Below, piece after piece: positions 35,501-45,329 of a stretch of DNA of 64,000 bases. The DNA is taken from NCBI GenBank assembly GCA_021521415.1, contig JAIQDT010009058.1:35110-99109 (forward strand). The letters are read 5' to 3'. Under the pieces are notes generated by a model that saw only the letters and a list, made by a program, of their open reading frames with translations, had not been told where the DNA came from and did no database searches. How positions within the stretch are numbered: the stretch's first letter is position 1; the number at the start of each line of letters is the position of its first letter. The stretch is from Bidens hawaiensis (Eukaryota > Streptophyta > Magnoliopsida > Asterales > Asteraceae). Position numbers and translations under genes: made by a program.

Positions 35501-38500
35501 CTCACAACTTGAGCGTGCTACCGTTGGTTGCTTCTTTGCGCTCCAAGATACCAAGTTTCCTCCTAAGTAAATGCAATAACCATAGGTATATCTTCGAGTG
35601 TCGATGCAACGAGCCCAATCTGCATCAGAAAAACCTAGTAAAACAGTGTTAGGTGGTCTATCAAAGGTTAAGCCGTGTGATAAAGTCCCTTTGACATATC
35701 GGAGGATGTGTTTAACTAGCTGAAAATGAATAGTGGTAGGATGTTGAAGGTGTTGGCTAGCTTTATTTACGGCATATGATAGGTCCGGAAGAGTGATGGT
35801 TAAGCATTGAAGAGCACCGACAGGAGAACGGTAGAGAGTGGGATCGTGGAAAGGTTCACCAGTGGATTGGAAAGAATCCTTTGGTGTGAGAGGAGTGGCA
35901 ACGGGTTTGGAGTCGAGCAAGCCAGCTCGAGAAAGTATGTCATATGCATACTTTAATTGATTGAGGAACAAACCTGTTTTGGTATGGGTGACCTCCAAAC
36001 TGAGAAAGTAACTGAGGTTGCCGAGATCTTTATTCTTTAATTTTGAACTCCTTGTGAAGACGGCCAGTGAAAGTGGTAATGAAGCCTTCATTGTTACCAG
36101 TGATGATTATGTCGTCTATGTAAACAAGGATGTAAATTAAAGTGCCGTTGTTTTGAAGATAAAAAGAGATGTGTCGGCTCGACTGCACATGAAACCAAGT
36201 GTGATGAGAAAAGAACTTAATCGTTGAAACCAAGCTCGTGGAGCTTGTTTTAGACTATAAATGGCATGATTTAGCACACATGATTCGGACGAGCTGAATC
36301 TTGGAAACCTGGTGGTTGTTCCATATAGACGTTTTCTTAAGATTGCTACTTAAAAATGCATTGTTGACATCGAGTTGTCTTAGTTTCCATTTGTTGATGG
36401 TGGCAAGGTTTAGAAAAACTCGGATGGTGGAAGATTTAACAGCGGGGCTAAAGGTGTGAGAAAAATCTAGACCCAGAACTTGATTGAAACCTTGAGCGAC
36501 AAGGCGAGCTTTGTAGCTTTCAATGGAGCCATCAGATTTGTACTTAATCCGATAGATCCATTTGGAGCCTATGATATTGGTTGAGGTGGGACAAGGAACA
36601 AGGTGCCAAGTGTGATTGGAATGTAAGGCTTGGAGTTCATTATTCATGGCATGAACCCATTTGGAATCTTTCATTGCTGTTTTGATGCCTTTGGGGACAT
36701 GTGATGAGATAAGAGAATGATGAAAAGAATGATTCTAGAAATGGGATAAATTGGCACCATAAATGGTTTTGAAAATACCATTTTTTGACCGAGTAGTCAT
36801 AGGATGAGTGTTGGTTTGAATGGGTTGAGATTGGACAGAAGTGGATGAATGTTGGGCAGAATTATTGGGCTGATTTGAGGTGGATTGGGCTGAGTATGGA
36901 TTGTCGGATGGTGGGGTAATGGGCTCGGCTGAGTATGGAAGAGGATTTGGGAGAGGGCTAGAGGATGAGGTAGAAGAGTCGGAGAAAGGGCTTCTGTGAG
37001 CAGTGGTTGGGCTTCTGTGAGCAGTGTTTTGGCTGTTGGGAGGAGTTGAGACTGGGCTGAGTGGTATTTGGGCTGCTGGAGATGCAGTGATGATAGGGCA
37101 GCGGTGACATGGAGTGGTGGATGAGGTGGAAGAGGTGTTGATTGGTTGAGGTGTTTGAGGTGTTGGGGTGGGTAAAGAGTGTTCGAAGTTGGTGAAGGGT
37201 AGGTTTGATGTGTCAGTGTTTGTGGAAGGAGTGTGAAATGGGAAAACATCTTCGTCAAATGTAGCATGTTGAGTGGTGTAAATGCGACCCGTTGAGGGAT
37301 CTAGGCAACGAAAACCTTTGTATCGTGGACTATAACCAAGAAAAATGCAAGGAGCACTTCGTGGTAATAGTTTATTTTTGGTATAGTCACGAAGATACGG
37401 ATACACTAGACATCCAAAGATGCGAAGATTGGAGTATGATGGAGGTTGGTTAAAGAGAAGTTCAAAGGGGGATTTGTTTTCAAGGAGTTGTGTTGGAAGA
37501 CGATTTATAATGTAAGTGGCGGAAGTGAAAGCATCAAACCACAACTTTGGTGGAGCATGAGCATTGAACATCATTGCTAGACCGGTTTCGGTGATATGAC
37601 GATGTTTGCGTTCGGCTCATCCATTTTGTTCCGGTGTATAAGGGACACGACAAGGGATGATGTATGCCATGCTCTTGAAACAAGTTTGAATTTGATTATT
37701 TGTGAATTCGGTTCCACCATCACTTTGATGTTTTTAGAAAATTGATTTTGGACAACATTTAAAAAGGTGGTGAGAATGTTGTCAAAATCGAATTTAGCCT
37801 TCAGAGGATAAAACCATGTGAACCGAGAGTAGTCATCCACAAAGATTACATAATATAAGTAGCCATCTGTAGATGCAATTGGTGCGGGTCCCCAAAGATC
37901 ACAGTGAATTAAGTCTAAGACATGTTGCGCGCGTTTGTTATTTTCAACAAAAGGTAAATCTTTTGCTTTTGATAACTCACAAGAATTACATAAACCTGGT
38001 TTTGGTAATAAAGATGTAACATAGATATGACCATGTTTATTTAAACTAGTGATGGTATCAAAAGAAACATGTCCTAGACGACTGTGCCATTTATTGTACG
38101 AAGCACAAAGATGAGAGGCTGAAAGCGCAGCAACAAAAGATTTATGACTTTGGGTGAGCACATAGAAACCATTTTCACAGGTGCCTCTAGCAAGAACTTC
38201 CCTCGTTTTTCGGTCTTGAATATGAAAGTAATCGTTAGAAAATAAGACATCTACGGGAGAATCATTTGAGAGTACTAATTGAGAGTAGATTTTTGGTGAG
38301 ATTAGGAACACAATAACATTTTGTAAGGAAAGACAATTGTTTAGAGTTGTGTTACCAACATGAGTGATTGGTAATGTTTGACCATTACCAAAAGTAACAC
38401 TCATGTTACCTGTATGAGGTTTAGAATCGGTTAAACCATAATTTTTAGTAAGCATATGGGTTGTGGCACCTGAGTCGGCTGTCCAGTCGGGAATTTCGGG

Positions 38501-41500
38501 CAAGGCTGCATTGAGCAGTGAATGCTTGGGCTAGATTTGCATCTAGATTGAGGGCTTTTTGAGCATAAGAAGCTAGAGTGGGACAAGTAGCATAGTGACC
38601 GTCTTTGCGACACAATTGACAATGAGGAGGACGTTTGGTGTAGGTATTACCTCACCCTGTTGATTGGTGTGAGCGGCCCTTGCCACGGGATAGAGGATGA
38701 TCGGTTGTTATATGTTGGTCTAGTTAAGTTAGCATAGAAGGCAGCCTCGGGTTGGGTGGAAGGACCGTGAAGCTTTTGAACAAACAGTTCCTGATTTTCT
38801 GCGTTAGCAAGCAGGTTTCGAAAAACAGGAGCAGGTTTGATTGTTCTTTGAGATGTGGAAAAGGATTCAAAGGAGGCACCTAAACCACAAAGAAACCAGT
38901 GGTGTTTATCCTCGCTACTAATGGGGTGTCCGATAGATGCAAGCTGGTCACTTCCGACCATATTCTGCTACAGAACCGGCACCTTTGTGAAGGTTACGAA
39001 GAGAGTCTTTTAAATTGTGGATTCCCTCAATAGAGCAATGGCTGTAGACATTTGCAACGGCTGTCTAGACCGAGAAGGAAGTGGTGTGTCCAATTGTTTC
39101 GGACATAGCTTCTTCGGTGAGGGTGAAGTTGATGAGAAGGACCTTTTGGCCGGAAGATTTCCAGGAGATAGAAGGCTGGATCAGCAGAGGTTTCATTGTT
39201 GGAAGTGATAGTTTCGGGTGGGCAGGGTTTCGTACCATCAATGTGGCCGAGGAGGTCAAGGTAAGCCAAAACAGGGGTAATCTGTTTCCTTCATGGGAGA
39301 TAATTTGCGGAGTTAAGTTTTATATTGATTAAGTGGCTGAGAGAATTGAGAGGAATGCTTGAGAGATTTGTTGAAGAAGACATGATTGAGGCGGAGAGAG
39401 GACAGAAAAAGGTTAGGTCAGAAGATAGTCAAGGAGACAGGATCAAGGCTGATACCATGAGATAGTAACAACTTTTGATGATTTACAAAGAAGAATACAA
39501 TGGGTATAAATACACAGAAAAGAACAAGCATTGAGGAGTAAAATCCTCCTATGACTAAATTAGAAATCTATACAATAAATGCAATGAATGATAGTAAATG
39601 CTGGAGATATTTGAGGCAATTGTTTAGAGTTGCCTAATATAATAAGATAATAGGTTTAGTTTGGAAGATTTTCCAACTGAACAAGGATTACACTTAAATC
39701 AAAAGTCTTAAAAGAAACATGTAAATGATATTTAGAAAGCATAGTCTTGAATAACTAGGAATGCGGGTGTCTGAAACGTTGATGCCATGTGGTGTTTATA
39801 GTACGAGCTGTTGAAAAAGCGACTTTTGGAATTGCCGGCTGCTGTGGAAGTGTGATTGACTAAAGTCCACCATCACTTTGAACCGTGAGGAGGGTAATGT
39901 GTGTAGACTTGCCCTTCATAGAAAAAAAGTGGCATGAAATTCAAAATAAACATTGATTATCTTGACAAAATTTTTGTACAGAAAGATGTCATTTAAGAGC
40001 ATGAGCATGAAGAATATTGTTTTAAGTAAAAGTGGGTGACGAAATTCTCGAGGAACCGATATGCAGGATGAGTAGGGCGTTACCATTACCAACATGTAGA
40101 TTATCATCACCAAAGTCAGGTGAGTCAAACCTTGACATATCTGGTGCTGCATGGCCATTAGAACCTGTATCTGGAAGCCAGTTTATAGATAATGCTTGTG
40201 AGCGGTGGTCAGCATAATTAGCGGACTGTTGTCGTGAGCGGACTGTTGTCCTGTCCTAAAGGTAGATGGATCTCTGTGCGGACATTGAGAAGGAAGGTGT
40301 CCAATCCCACACCTGTTACAGCTTCCATAAACAGTATTTTGATTAGAAGCCCAACTGAATTGACCTGAATTACGAGTCTTAGTCCCCTGGTTGCGATTGT
40401 TAGTTATTACGCCCACCACCGCCACCGCGATTACGATGGCCGCGGTTGTAATTGGATTGCCTAGTCCTGTTGGTGTAGAAGGCTTGAGGATTGGGGTTCG
40501 ATGAGGCATTGTGGACTGGTTGAAGTTGATATCCTAACCGTATCAACCGGAACAAATGGTGAAGTGGTTGCTGTGACCTCGATGTTGGGTTTTTGGATCA
40601 AAAACTCGTGGTCGGCAAGGAGACCAGGAAGTTCATTGAATACCACGCTAAACACTACCAAATAAGGTTTGTTTGACACCATTATATTCCTCGCGAAGAC
40701 CTACTACAACAAGCATTACAATATCTCTATCTGGCATTGGTTGTCCAATGTTTGAAAGGGCGTTTGCATACTTCTATGCCCTCGCGAGCTATGCAGTCAA
40801 TCTCGGTGGTATCTCGGTGGTGTCTCGGTTATCGGTACTCGTGTGAAATATTGGTCAAAATATCGGTACCGATAATATCGGCTATATTGACCGATATTTC
40901 ACCAATATATCACCGATATTCCCAATATTAGTATTTTAAGTCTTAATTTTCAAGTTTTAGTGTTTAATATTGGTGTTTTGAGTATTAATCAGTTCCTACA
41001 TGTTACAATTGTTAGTGTTGCAAAAGATTAATTTGTTAATAATAGGAGAATATACTGAATTATTAGTGTTAAAGTGCTATATATATAAATTCTGTATGAT
41101 ATTAAAATTACTGATATCCCACCGATATCTCACCGCGATAACCGATATCTCAAATATCGGTCCTCGGCCGGTATCAGCTATTTTTCCGCATTAACTACTT
41201 AGCTCGCGAGGTATGCAGCCGGCGTCTCGTCTCCTTTCATTTGAATCTTAACAGTTGGCTCTCAAGGTAAACTCCCTGGAGGAGGTACGTGGGGCATAGG
41301 CTCGTTCAAGACCGAGCCAAAGGTCACGCGAAGTGATGCCTTGAACGTGTTGAAAGCATGATTCCGAAAGAGTGGAGATAATTAACATTCAGACATGTGC
41401 ATCATTGCACAGCCAAATCGTATGGTTTGGATTAGCTTAGGTGATCGGGGCTGTTCCTTCTTTTCCAGAACCGAAGTTCCTGGAGAAGTGATGGTTACAG

Positions 41501-43473
41501 GAGGACATGGAATACTCCCATCGACATAGCCGAAAAGGCTGTGGGTTGTAAGGAATGGTTGAATCATGAGTTTCCAATGACCATAATTTGTAGAGTTTAA
41601 CGTGAAGCCAAACTTATGTGAAGTCTTTTCTGTAGTTGTGAAGGCTATAAGTTGATGATCAGCCACTGTGGAATAGCCACTGTGGAATGATCAGAAAGGA
41701 TGACGGCAAGAAAAAAAAGGATAGAACCATAGGCTCTGGTACCAAAGAAAACTTGGTAATCGGTTGTATTTAATTGTAATTATGCTTGGGTTTATTATGA
41801 ATACAATAGGGTCTTATATATAGATAAATACAAAGCATTAGGGCCGGCTATAATAACCTGGGCCGGGCCCATACTAAACTAATACTGTTGACTAATATGC
41901 AGCGGTGAGTCAACGCAAGTTCGGTCGGTGTCGGCTATATTCGTTACGATACCGGAACTAAACCAAAAAAATAAATTCGTAAAATTAACATATTTAGAGC
42001 AAAGACCAAAAAAAGTAACGACCCTTATATAGCTTATTATACCAAAAAAACTAACATATTTAAAACTCGAGCGTAGCGGCGGTGAGTCAACGTGTACATG
42101 GTCAGTATCGGTTACATTTGTTACAGTTTAAACAACATATAAAAAACAAAAAAAAAAGTACACGTATTTTGCAAAAAAAATAATAATAAAAGACAAACTT
42201 ATGTAAGAATGGGTAAAAATGATATTTAGTTACTTTCTAGCGGGGTGTGTGTGTGTGTGTGTGTGTATGGGTGGGTTAAAGTAAAGAAGAGAGTTTTCAA
42301 GTAAGAGTAAGAATAGATCTAGGTCATTGGATTCAGATTTAGATCTAATGGTTGAGATTAGTATTTTCCAAATACCAAATGGTTTTCTAGGATCTAGGAT
42401 TTAGGCTTCATATTTCCCTACATAGGTTTACATAGTTTCTTAACTTCAAATTTTATACCCTTCTTACCATTCTTAAGAAACTTTTTATTTTTATTTTAAT
42501 CATTTTCTATATATATATATGTGTGTGTGTGTGTATAGGGTGAGGACCTATGAGAACTTTTTAAAATTAAGAACTTTGAGAAATATTTTGGACAACAGAA
42601 AACCCTTAAAAATATTAAAAATGTAAAAAAATAAAAATGTTTATCTAGCATCCCGTTTTCATAATAAATAATCAAAAAAAAATTCTCGGTTTTGCTAAAT
42701 TATACATATATGTATATTAATATTTAATCTCCGGTTATATAATATACACATATGTACATTATCATGTATCTTAATTGTGCATGTGTATAAAAATAACATG
42801 TATATGTATATACGTGTTTATAAGTGTTTTACGTTTATGTATAATTTAGCAAAGCCGAGTTGTTTTTTTTATGAAACTGGGATGACGTTTTGGTTTTTTT
42901 ACCTTTTTTTTTTTATTTTTGCATTTGTTTTGGTTTATAATATTTTTTTTATTTTTTCTTGAAGGGTTTTTTGTGGTCCAAAATGGTTATCAAAGTACTC
43001 AATTTACAAATGTTCTCACACGATCCCAATCCTATATATATATATATGTATGTATATATATGAATGATATTTTAACTATTGGGGTCATATGATATTTGTG
43101 AAGTGTTTAGGGTTTGTATATGCAATTCATCCATAAATTTTTTATATAAATGGTTGATGTGTCAAATATGATTACATGAATTGATTATTTAAGTAATGAT
43201 CTATTTTTTGAACAAAATTATATTGGGGGTTTCATGATTCAAAAATAGACTTTGGGCAAACTTTAGACCCATTTGACCGATTACATTTTTGGTTTGACTC
43301 GTTTTGGCAGTGCTTACCTAGTTGTAGGACGCAATGCTGATGCAGAAAAGTATTTGCGCATTTTAACTACTATTGATCCAGCTTATGGTGAATACTTGAA
43401 ACATGTTGAAAGCGAAGCCGAAGACAGCAATTTTGCAAGTGATCTTGAAAATAGCAGGAGAAAAGATTTCTGA
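20172..43473 (+). CDS. Mitochondrial OXA2/ALBINO3-like-2 type membrane insertase with TPR repeats (14 exons)
   Basis: This is an Oxa1/YidC-family inner-membrane insertase; plant OXA2 proteins insert or mature respiratory subunits and carry C-terminal TPR repeats. Exons traced by eye: 20172-20593, 21137-21243, 21348-21475, 22141-22212, 22469-22570, 28809-28868, 29033-29098, 29391-29438, 29629-29796, 29929-29984, 30906-31023, 31093-31182, 31284-31393, 43311-43473. All junctions are GT-AG, phases agree, and the total is 1710 bp (569 residues plus stop). Residues 1-30 are an Arg-rich presequence. The insertase core spans about 120-335. TPR-type helices follow from about 390 to 560. The family call rests on domain order and motifs recalled from plant homologues. 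Oddities: the two huge introns (5 and 13) and the virus directly upstream. Confidence 0.9.
20594..21136 (+). other. OXA2 intron 1
   Basis: Non-coding, with a short ATT microsatellite near 20604 and a segment (about 20730-21040) with repeated GATTAATC-like words and ACACAC runs, which may be an old element. Nothing else is recognised. Confidence 0.6.
21137..29438 (+). CDS. OXA2 exons 2-8: Oxa1/YidC membrane core
   Basis: Encodes residues 141-335. Exon 2 has the first membrane segment ([20 protein letters not shown]) with the Arg that the Oxa1 family keeps in its first transmembrane helix. Exons 3-4 form the second ([20 protein letters not shown]). Exon 5 adds [16 protein letters not shown], and exons 7-8 [18 protein letters not shown]. 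Exon 6, only 20 codons, is isolated beyond the 6.2-kb intron 5. All exons are in phase. Confidence 0.88.
22623..27315 (-). mobile_element. Non-autonomous Helitron, 4.7 kb
   Basis: Read on the - strand it begins TCTATATTACATTATAAAAG, preceded by A, and ends CTAG, followed by T: the A^T insertion rule of Helitrons. A GC hairpin (CCCGC stem, 22634-22638 with 22647-22651) lies 7 bp from the CTAG end. No helicase motifs were found. Small frames at 24725-25018 and 25813-26073 (- strand) look like stray exons bounded by splice-like sites and may be captured host sequence, but I do not recognise them. Confidence 0.82.
22901..23118. repeat. 110-bp tandem duplication inside the Helitron
   Basis: Two consecutive, essentially identical copies start TCACAAATATATCAGAATAT at 22901 and 23011. 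Confidence 0.9.
27516..28560. mobile_element. MULE-like non-autonomous DNA transposon, about 1.05 kb
   Basis: Terminal inverted repeats of roughly 120 bp: the left end GGGTTAATTGCACTAATGG matches the inverted right end GAGTTAATTACACGAATGG, and both continue into the same TTTGCTCATTTTGCA text. Flanks ATAAATGAA and TAAAATGAA are a near-match 9-bp target duplication. The interior is GC-richer, with a tandem repeat of about 60 bp at 27989-28110. No transposase. ORFs at 27958-28273 are not real genes. Confidence 0.72.
29629..31393 (+). CDS. OXA2 exons 9-13: linker and TPR repeats
   Basis: Encodes residues 336 to about 516. Exon 9 is a Pro/Lys-rich linker ([19 protein letters not shown]). Exons 10-13 encode paired amphipathic helices of TPR type, for example [40 protein letters not shown] and [14 protein letters not shown]. 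All phases fit. Exon 13 ends in phase 2 at GT 31394. Confidence 0.87.
30030..30600. repeat. Dispersed AACGAAC-rich element in OXA2 intron 10
   Basis: AACGAAC and its complement GTTCGTT recur many times on both strands, with TTTGTAAACGAACG near the left end and GGTTTACGAACTGTTC near the right. This is a pattern of degenerate non-autonomous transposons. No clean inverted termini or target duplication were found. Confidence 0.4.
32094..32144 (-). mobile_element. Left part of a dispersed, possibly Helitron-type repeat (split by copia A)
   Basis: Continues across the copia insertion at 41898-42140. Joined across copia A on the - strand it carries the blocks CCGGTATCGTAACGAATAT, TTGACTCACCG and GGTTTTACCAACC, and ends AAATCACTAG followed by T. 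The CTAG end with a following T is Helitron-like, but I see no convincing hairpin, so the class is uncertain. Confidence 0.35.
32145..32293 (-). repeat. Copia A 3' LTR
   Basis: Near-identical to 41746-41897; on the - strand it starts TATTAGTC directly after the purine tract. Confidence 0.88.
32288..33016 (-). pseudogene. Copia A RNase H
   Basis: Carries [20 protein letters not shown], the [14 protein letters not shown] block and [15 protein letters not shown], ending GEY and stop inside the LTR. The middle (RNase H core) is in a shifted frame. Frameshifts separate it from RT. Confidence 0.85.
33071..33700 (-). pseudogene. Copia A reverse transcriptase remnants
   Basis: 33235-33555 encodes [20 protein letters not shown] and 33071-33271 the catalytic block [14 protein letters not shown]. 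Further RT text continues in broken frames to about 33700. The frames do not connect. Confidence 0.82.
33701..34232 (-). pseudogene. Copia A integrase-RT linker, low complexity
   Basis: Pro/Ser/Thr/His-rich sequence in several frames (33971-34273). It is the variable linker between integrase and RT in copia polyproteins, with no catalytic motif. Confidence 0.6.
34233..35010 (-). pseudogene. Copia A integrase core
   Basis: Encodes [36 protein letters not shown] and [18 protein letters not shown], giving the Asp, Asp and Glu of the integrase triad. The upstream part of the same gene is cut at 35015 by copia B and resumes at 39640. Confidence 0.88.
35016..35197 (-). repeat. Copia B 3' LTR
   Basis: Starts TATTAGGC on the - strand; the pol stop codon TAG lies within these first bases. 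Confidence 0.92.
35192..36233 (-). pseudogene. Copia B RT catalytic region and RNase H
   Basis: 36030-36233 has [12 protein letters not shown]; 35192-36091 has [31 protein letters not shown] RNase H text, [16 protein letters not shown] and [11 protein letters not shown], ending RIDEGY and stop. A frameshift lies at about 36030-36090. Confidence 0.9.
36255..36674 (-). pseudogene. Copia B RT N-terminal region
   Basis: Encodes [40 protein letters not shown] and [11 protein letters not shown], which includes the first catalytic Asp of RT. The frame breaks at about 36330 and 36240. Confidence 0.88.
36735..37574 (-). pseudogene. Copia B integrase C-terminus and linker
   Basis: Encodes [18 protein letters not shown] and [19 protein letters not shown] (the conserved integrase tail), then a Pro/Ser/Thr-rich linker to RT. 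The frame is open for 279 codons. Confidence 0.85.
37577..38503 (-). pseudogene. Copia B protease and integrase
   Basis: Encodes the protease site [11 protein letters not shown] at its start, the integrase zinc-binding region ([12 protein letters not shown] through LCNSCELSK) and the core start [12 protein letters not shown] with [15 protein letters not shown] frameshift near 37735 removes the rest of the core from this frame. Confidence 0.88.
38431..39269 (-). pseudogene. Copia B gag
   Basis: Fragments in several frames: the N-terminal [12 protein letters not shown], the middle [20 protein letters not shown] and [12 protein letters not shown], and a CCHC knuckle [13 protein letters not shown] near 38600. 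No continuous frame. Confidence 0.78.
39458..39639 (-). repeat. Copia B 5' LTR
   Basis: Ends CTATCTCA on the - strand, directly followed by the primer site TGGTATCAG. Confidence 0.92.
39640..40509 (-). pseudogene. Copia A gag C-terminus, protease and integrase start
   Basis: 40183-40509 has the knuckle [13 protein letters not shown]; near 40150-40200 a [10 protein letters not shown] protease-like site; below that, integrase zinc-region remnants ([10 protein letters not shown]) in broken frames up to the copia B insertion. Confidence 0.72.
40510..41666 (-). pseudogene. Copia A gag N-terminal part, interrupted
   Basis: 41382-41666 starts [20 protein letters not shown] and includes [20 protein letters not shown] and VDGSIPCPP, the usual copia gag start. 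40461-40682 carries [13 protein letters not shown], the end of the gag core. A 406-bp insertion (40797-41202) lies between. Confidence 0.75.
40797..41202. mobile_element. 406-bp insertion rich in CGATATC-type words
   Basis: Flanked by a 16-bp direct repeat with one mismatch, CTCGCGAGCTATGCAG (40781-40796) and CTCGCGAGGTATGCAG (41203-41218). Inside, CCGATAT and ATATCGG recur on both strands. No poly(A) tail or pol III box is obvious, so the class is unknown. Confidence 0.6.
41746..41897 (-). repeat. Copia A 5' LTR
   Basis: Pairs with 32145-32293; followed on the - strand by the primer site TTGGTACCAGAGCC. Confidence 0.88.
41898..43310. other. Right part of OXA2 intron 13
   Basis: Continues the dispersed repeat to about 42140, then AT-rich sequence with GT and TA microsatellites (42247, 42511, 43035). 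No gene seen. Confidence 0.6.
43311..43473 (+). CDS. OXA2 exon 14: last TPR and C-terminus
   Basis: Completes the Ser codon split by intron 13 and encodes [20 protein letters not shown], the last TPR-type helices, and an acidic tail ending RRKDF and TGA at 43471-43473. Nearly 12 kb from exon 13 but in perfect phase. Confidence 0.9.
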
Positions 43474-44358
43474 TCACATTCACCTTCCGTCCATTTTTAT
43501 AGATCTACAAAGGTTCTCATGTATTTTTATTGACTTTTTAGGATAACAATTAGTATAATCATTTACTTTAGAAAATTGTATTTATAAAAGTCCATTTGAT
43601 TGACTTTTTAGATAAGGTAACAATAATAATCAAGGTTAAATTGCTAGTTTTGTTTGTTTATACATGGTATGTTTCTGTTTCAAGTGTCTAATCACTGACC
43701 GTAAAATTGGCCAAGCTGGTTAAACCAGACGATTTGTTAGGGTTGCAACGTTTATAAACACTAATTATTTTTAATTGTATTTAGTGTTTAATCAAACCAT
43801 GGTAAAGTGTTCAATCATGGGCTCGCTTCATTCATCTGTTGGCATTTGAAATCTTTGTGCTTTGCTGCCATCTGCTGGAAAGTACAAGAAGTACGTATTA
43901 TGATTCCTGGATCATTACAATGAAAACGAGTTTGTACAAAGGGAATAAACCCACTCTAGGTTTGTCGATGATCTTTATTCCCTTGCTTAGCCACTAAGAT
44001 AACTTCGAACACCATGCTTGTGTTATTCTGTAGAAGGAAATGGTATATTTTGTCTATGAAAAATGTAGTTTCTTCTGGAAAAACAACAAAACTGTGAATG
44101 ATTACATTTAATACATAAGTATATCTATAGTGAGCTATGCGAACAAATGACATCAAAAGAGTGTTCATTATCCACGTCTCGAGAATCATCATGATCAAGC
44201 TTCAGTTTTTGTGTCATGCGAAATTCGAAAAAAAAATGTTGAATTGAATTGTATCAACATCCTCTACTGGGGGATATTATACAATGCAACAATATTAGCA
44301 ATTGGACAAGGAGATAAGTGAGTAAAAATCATTTCATGTGACTTCACTGAATCACTTA
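43474..44358. other. OXA2 3' UTR and downstream DNA
   Basis: AT-rich sequence. Nothing coding is recognised; the - strand ORF at 43956-44198 has no family features. Confidence 0.5.
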
Positions 44359-45326
44359 GGGTCTGTTTGGTATGAGTTAATGGAATAGACGAAGGAATGG
44401 AATGAACGTGGTAATGGAATAGACAAAGGAATAAAATGGCTTATTACCATTCCAATGAGATGTTTGGTTACCACATGGAAATGAAATTAATGATGACTTT
44501 GTGTTTGGTAGGTAGGAAAAAAAAAGAAAAATAAAATTAAAATGGTAGTGAGTGGCAGTGGTGGTGGGAGGTAGGTGGCGGTCGTGACATTGGTGGGCGG
44601 TGATGGAAGTTGGTGGTGGTGGGTGACGGGAGATAATGGTAGTTGGAGGTGGGTGGTGGTGGTTTGGGGGTGGGTGGTGGCGGTAACGGTGGAGGTGGCA
44701 GGTGATGGTGACAGTGGCGGTGGTGGGCGACGGTGGTGGGAAGCGGTGACGATAGGTAGTGGGTGGCGGGTGGTGGTGGTGGTTTGTGGGTGGGTGGTGG
44801 CGGTAACGTGGGTGGAGGTGGCAGGTGATGGTGACAGTGGCGGTGGTGGGCGACGGTGGTGGGAAGCGGTGACGATAGGTAGTGGGTGGCGGGTGGTGGT
44901 GGTGAGGGGCGGGGTCAACGGTTGATGGTGGCGGCGGGCAAGTGGTGGTGGTGGGCACGGCGATGGTTGGTGGTGATGGTGGCGGTAACGACGGTGGTTG
45001 GTGGTGATGGTGGCGGTAACGACGGTGGTGGACGACAATGGTGGTGGTTGGTGGGGGTGGCGGCGGTGGTGGTTGGTGGGGGTGGTGGTGGTGGTGGGTG
45101 TTGATGGTGGTGGAAGGGTGGTGAAGGTGATGTAGGTGAAAGGGGGAATGGAATGGAAAAAAAACATGGTGTATGGATGGAATGAAATTGGGGTGTTTTA
45201 GAGGAAATGAAATGGACTAGGTAATGAGTCATTCCATTCCTTTGGTTAACCAAACACACTTTTCTCCATTCCTTTCACAATGGATCATTCCATTCCACCC
45301 TCCATTCCTGCGTACCAAACGCTACC
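44359..45326. mobile_element. Tourist-like MITE with G-rich minisatellite core
   Basis: Ends GGGTCTGTTTGGTA and TACCAAACGCTACC are inverted matches, flanked by the 3-bp repeat TTA (44356-44358 and 45327-45329), as in PIF/Harbinger Tourist elements. AATGGAATG-rich arms enclose a GGTGGTGGC-rich core at about 44540-45115, including two tandem copies of a 120-bp unit (from about 44645 and 44770). The Thr/Pro/His and Gly/Val/Trp ORFs here are this minisatellite translated. Confidence 0.78.
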
Positions 45327-45329
45327 TTA

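Larger units (their letters stand above)
35016..39639 (-). mobile_element. Copia B: Ty1/copia nested in copia A
   Basis: Identical-length 182-bp LTRs at 35016-35197 and 39458-39639, with about ten differences, flank a full gag-PR-IN-RT-RNase H order on the - strand. The primer site TGGTATCAG abuts the right LTR, and the purine tract GACGAGGGG abuts the left. The flanks TAATC and TAATA are a near-match target duplication. It interrupts the integrase/protease region of copia A, so it is the younger insertion. Frameshifts throughout make it non-autonomous. Confidence 0.92.
32145..41897 (-). mobile_element. Copia A: Ty1/copia retrotransposon, interrupted
   Basis: Bounded by about 150-bp LTRs (32145-32293 and 41746-41897) and the 5-bp direct repeat TGCAG (32140-32144 and 41898-41902). 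The - strand primer site TTGGTACCAGAGCC is next to the right LTR, and the purine tract GAGGGGGAG is next to the left one. Coding order on the - strand is gag, protease, integrase, RT, RNase H, as in copia. Short LTRs and the pol stop codon falling inside the LTR fit the Ale/Retrofit branch. Without copia B it is about 5.1 kb. All coding parts are broken. Confidence 0.9.
31394..43310 (+). other. OXA2 intron 13, 11.9 kb, filled with retrotransposons
   Basis: Donor GTAACA at 31394, acceptor GGCAG at 43310. About 9.75 kb of it is a copia element with another copia inside. The rest is AT-rich non-coding DNA with a dispersed repeat, and (GT)n runs near 42247 and 42521. Confidence 0.85.

Noticed and set aside
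44377..45259. Long Pro/His/Thr-rich and Gly/Val/Trp-rich ORFs on both strands
   Set aside because: They are translations of the GGT/GGC minisatellite in the MITE, open in several frames because the repeat lacks stops.
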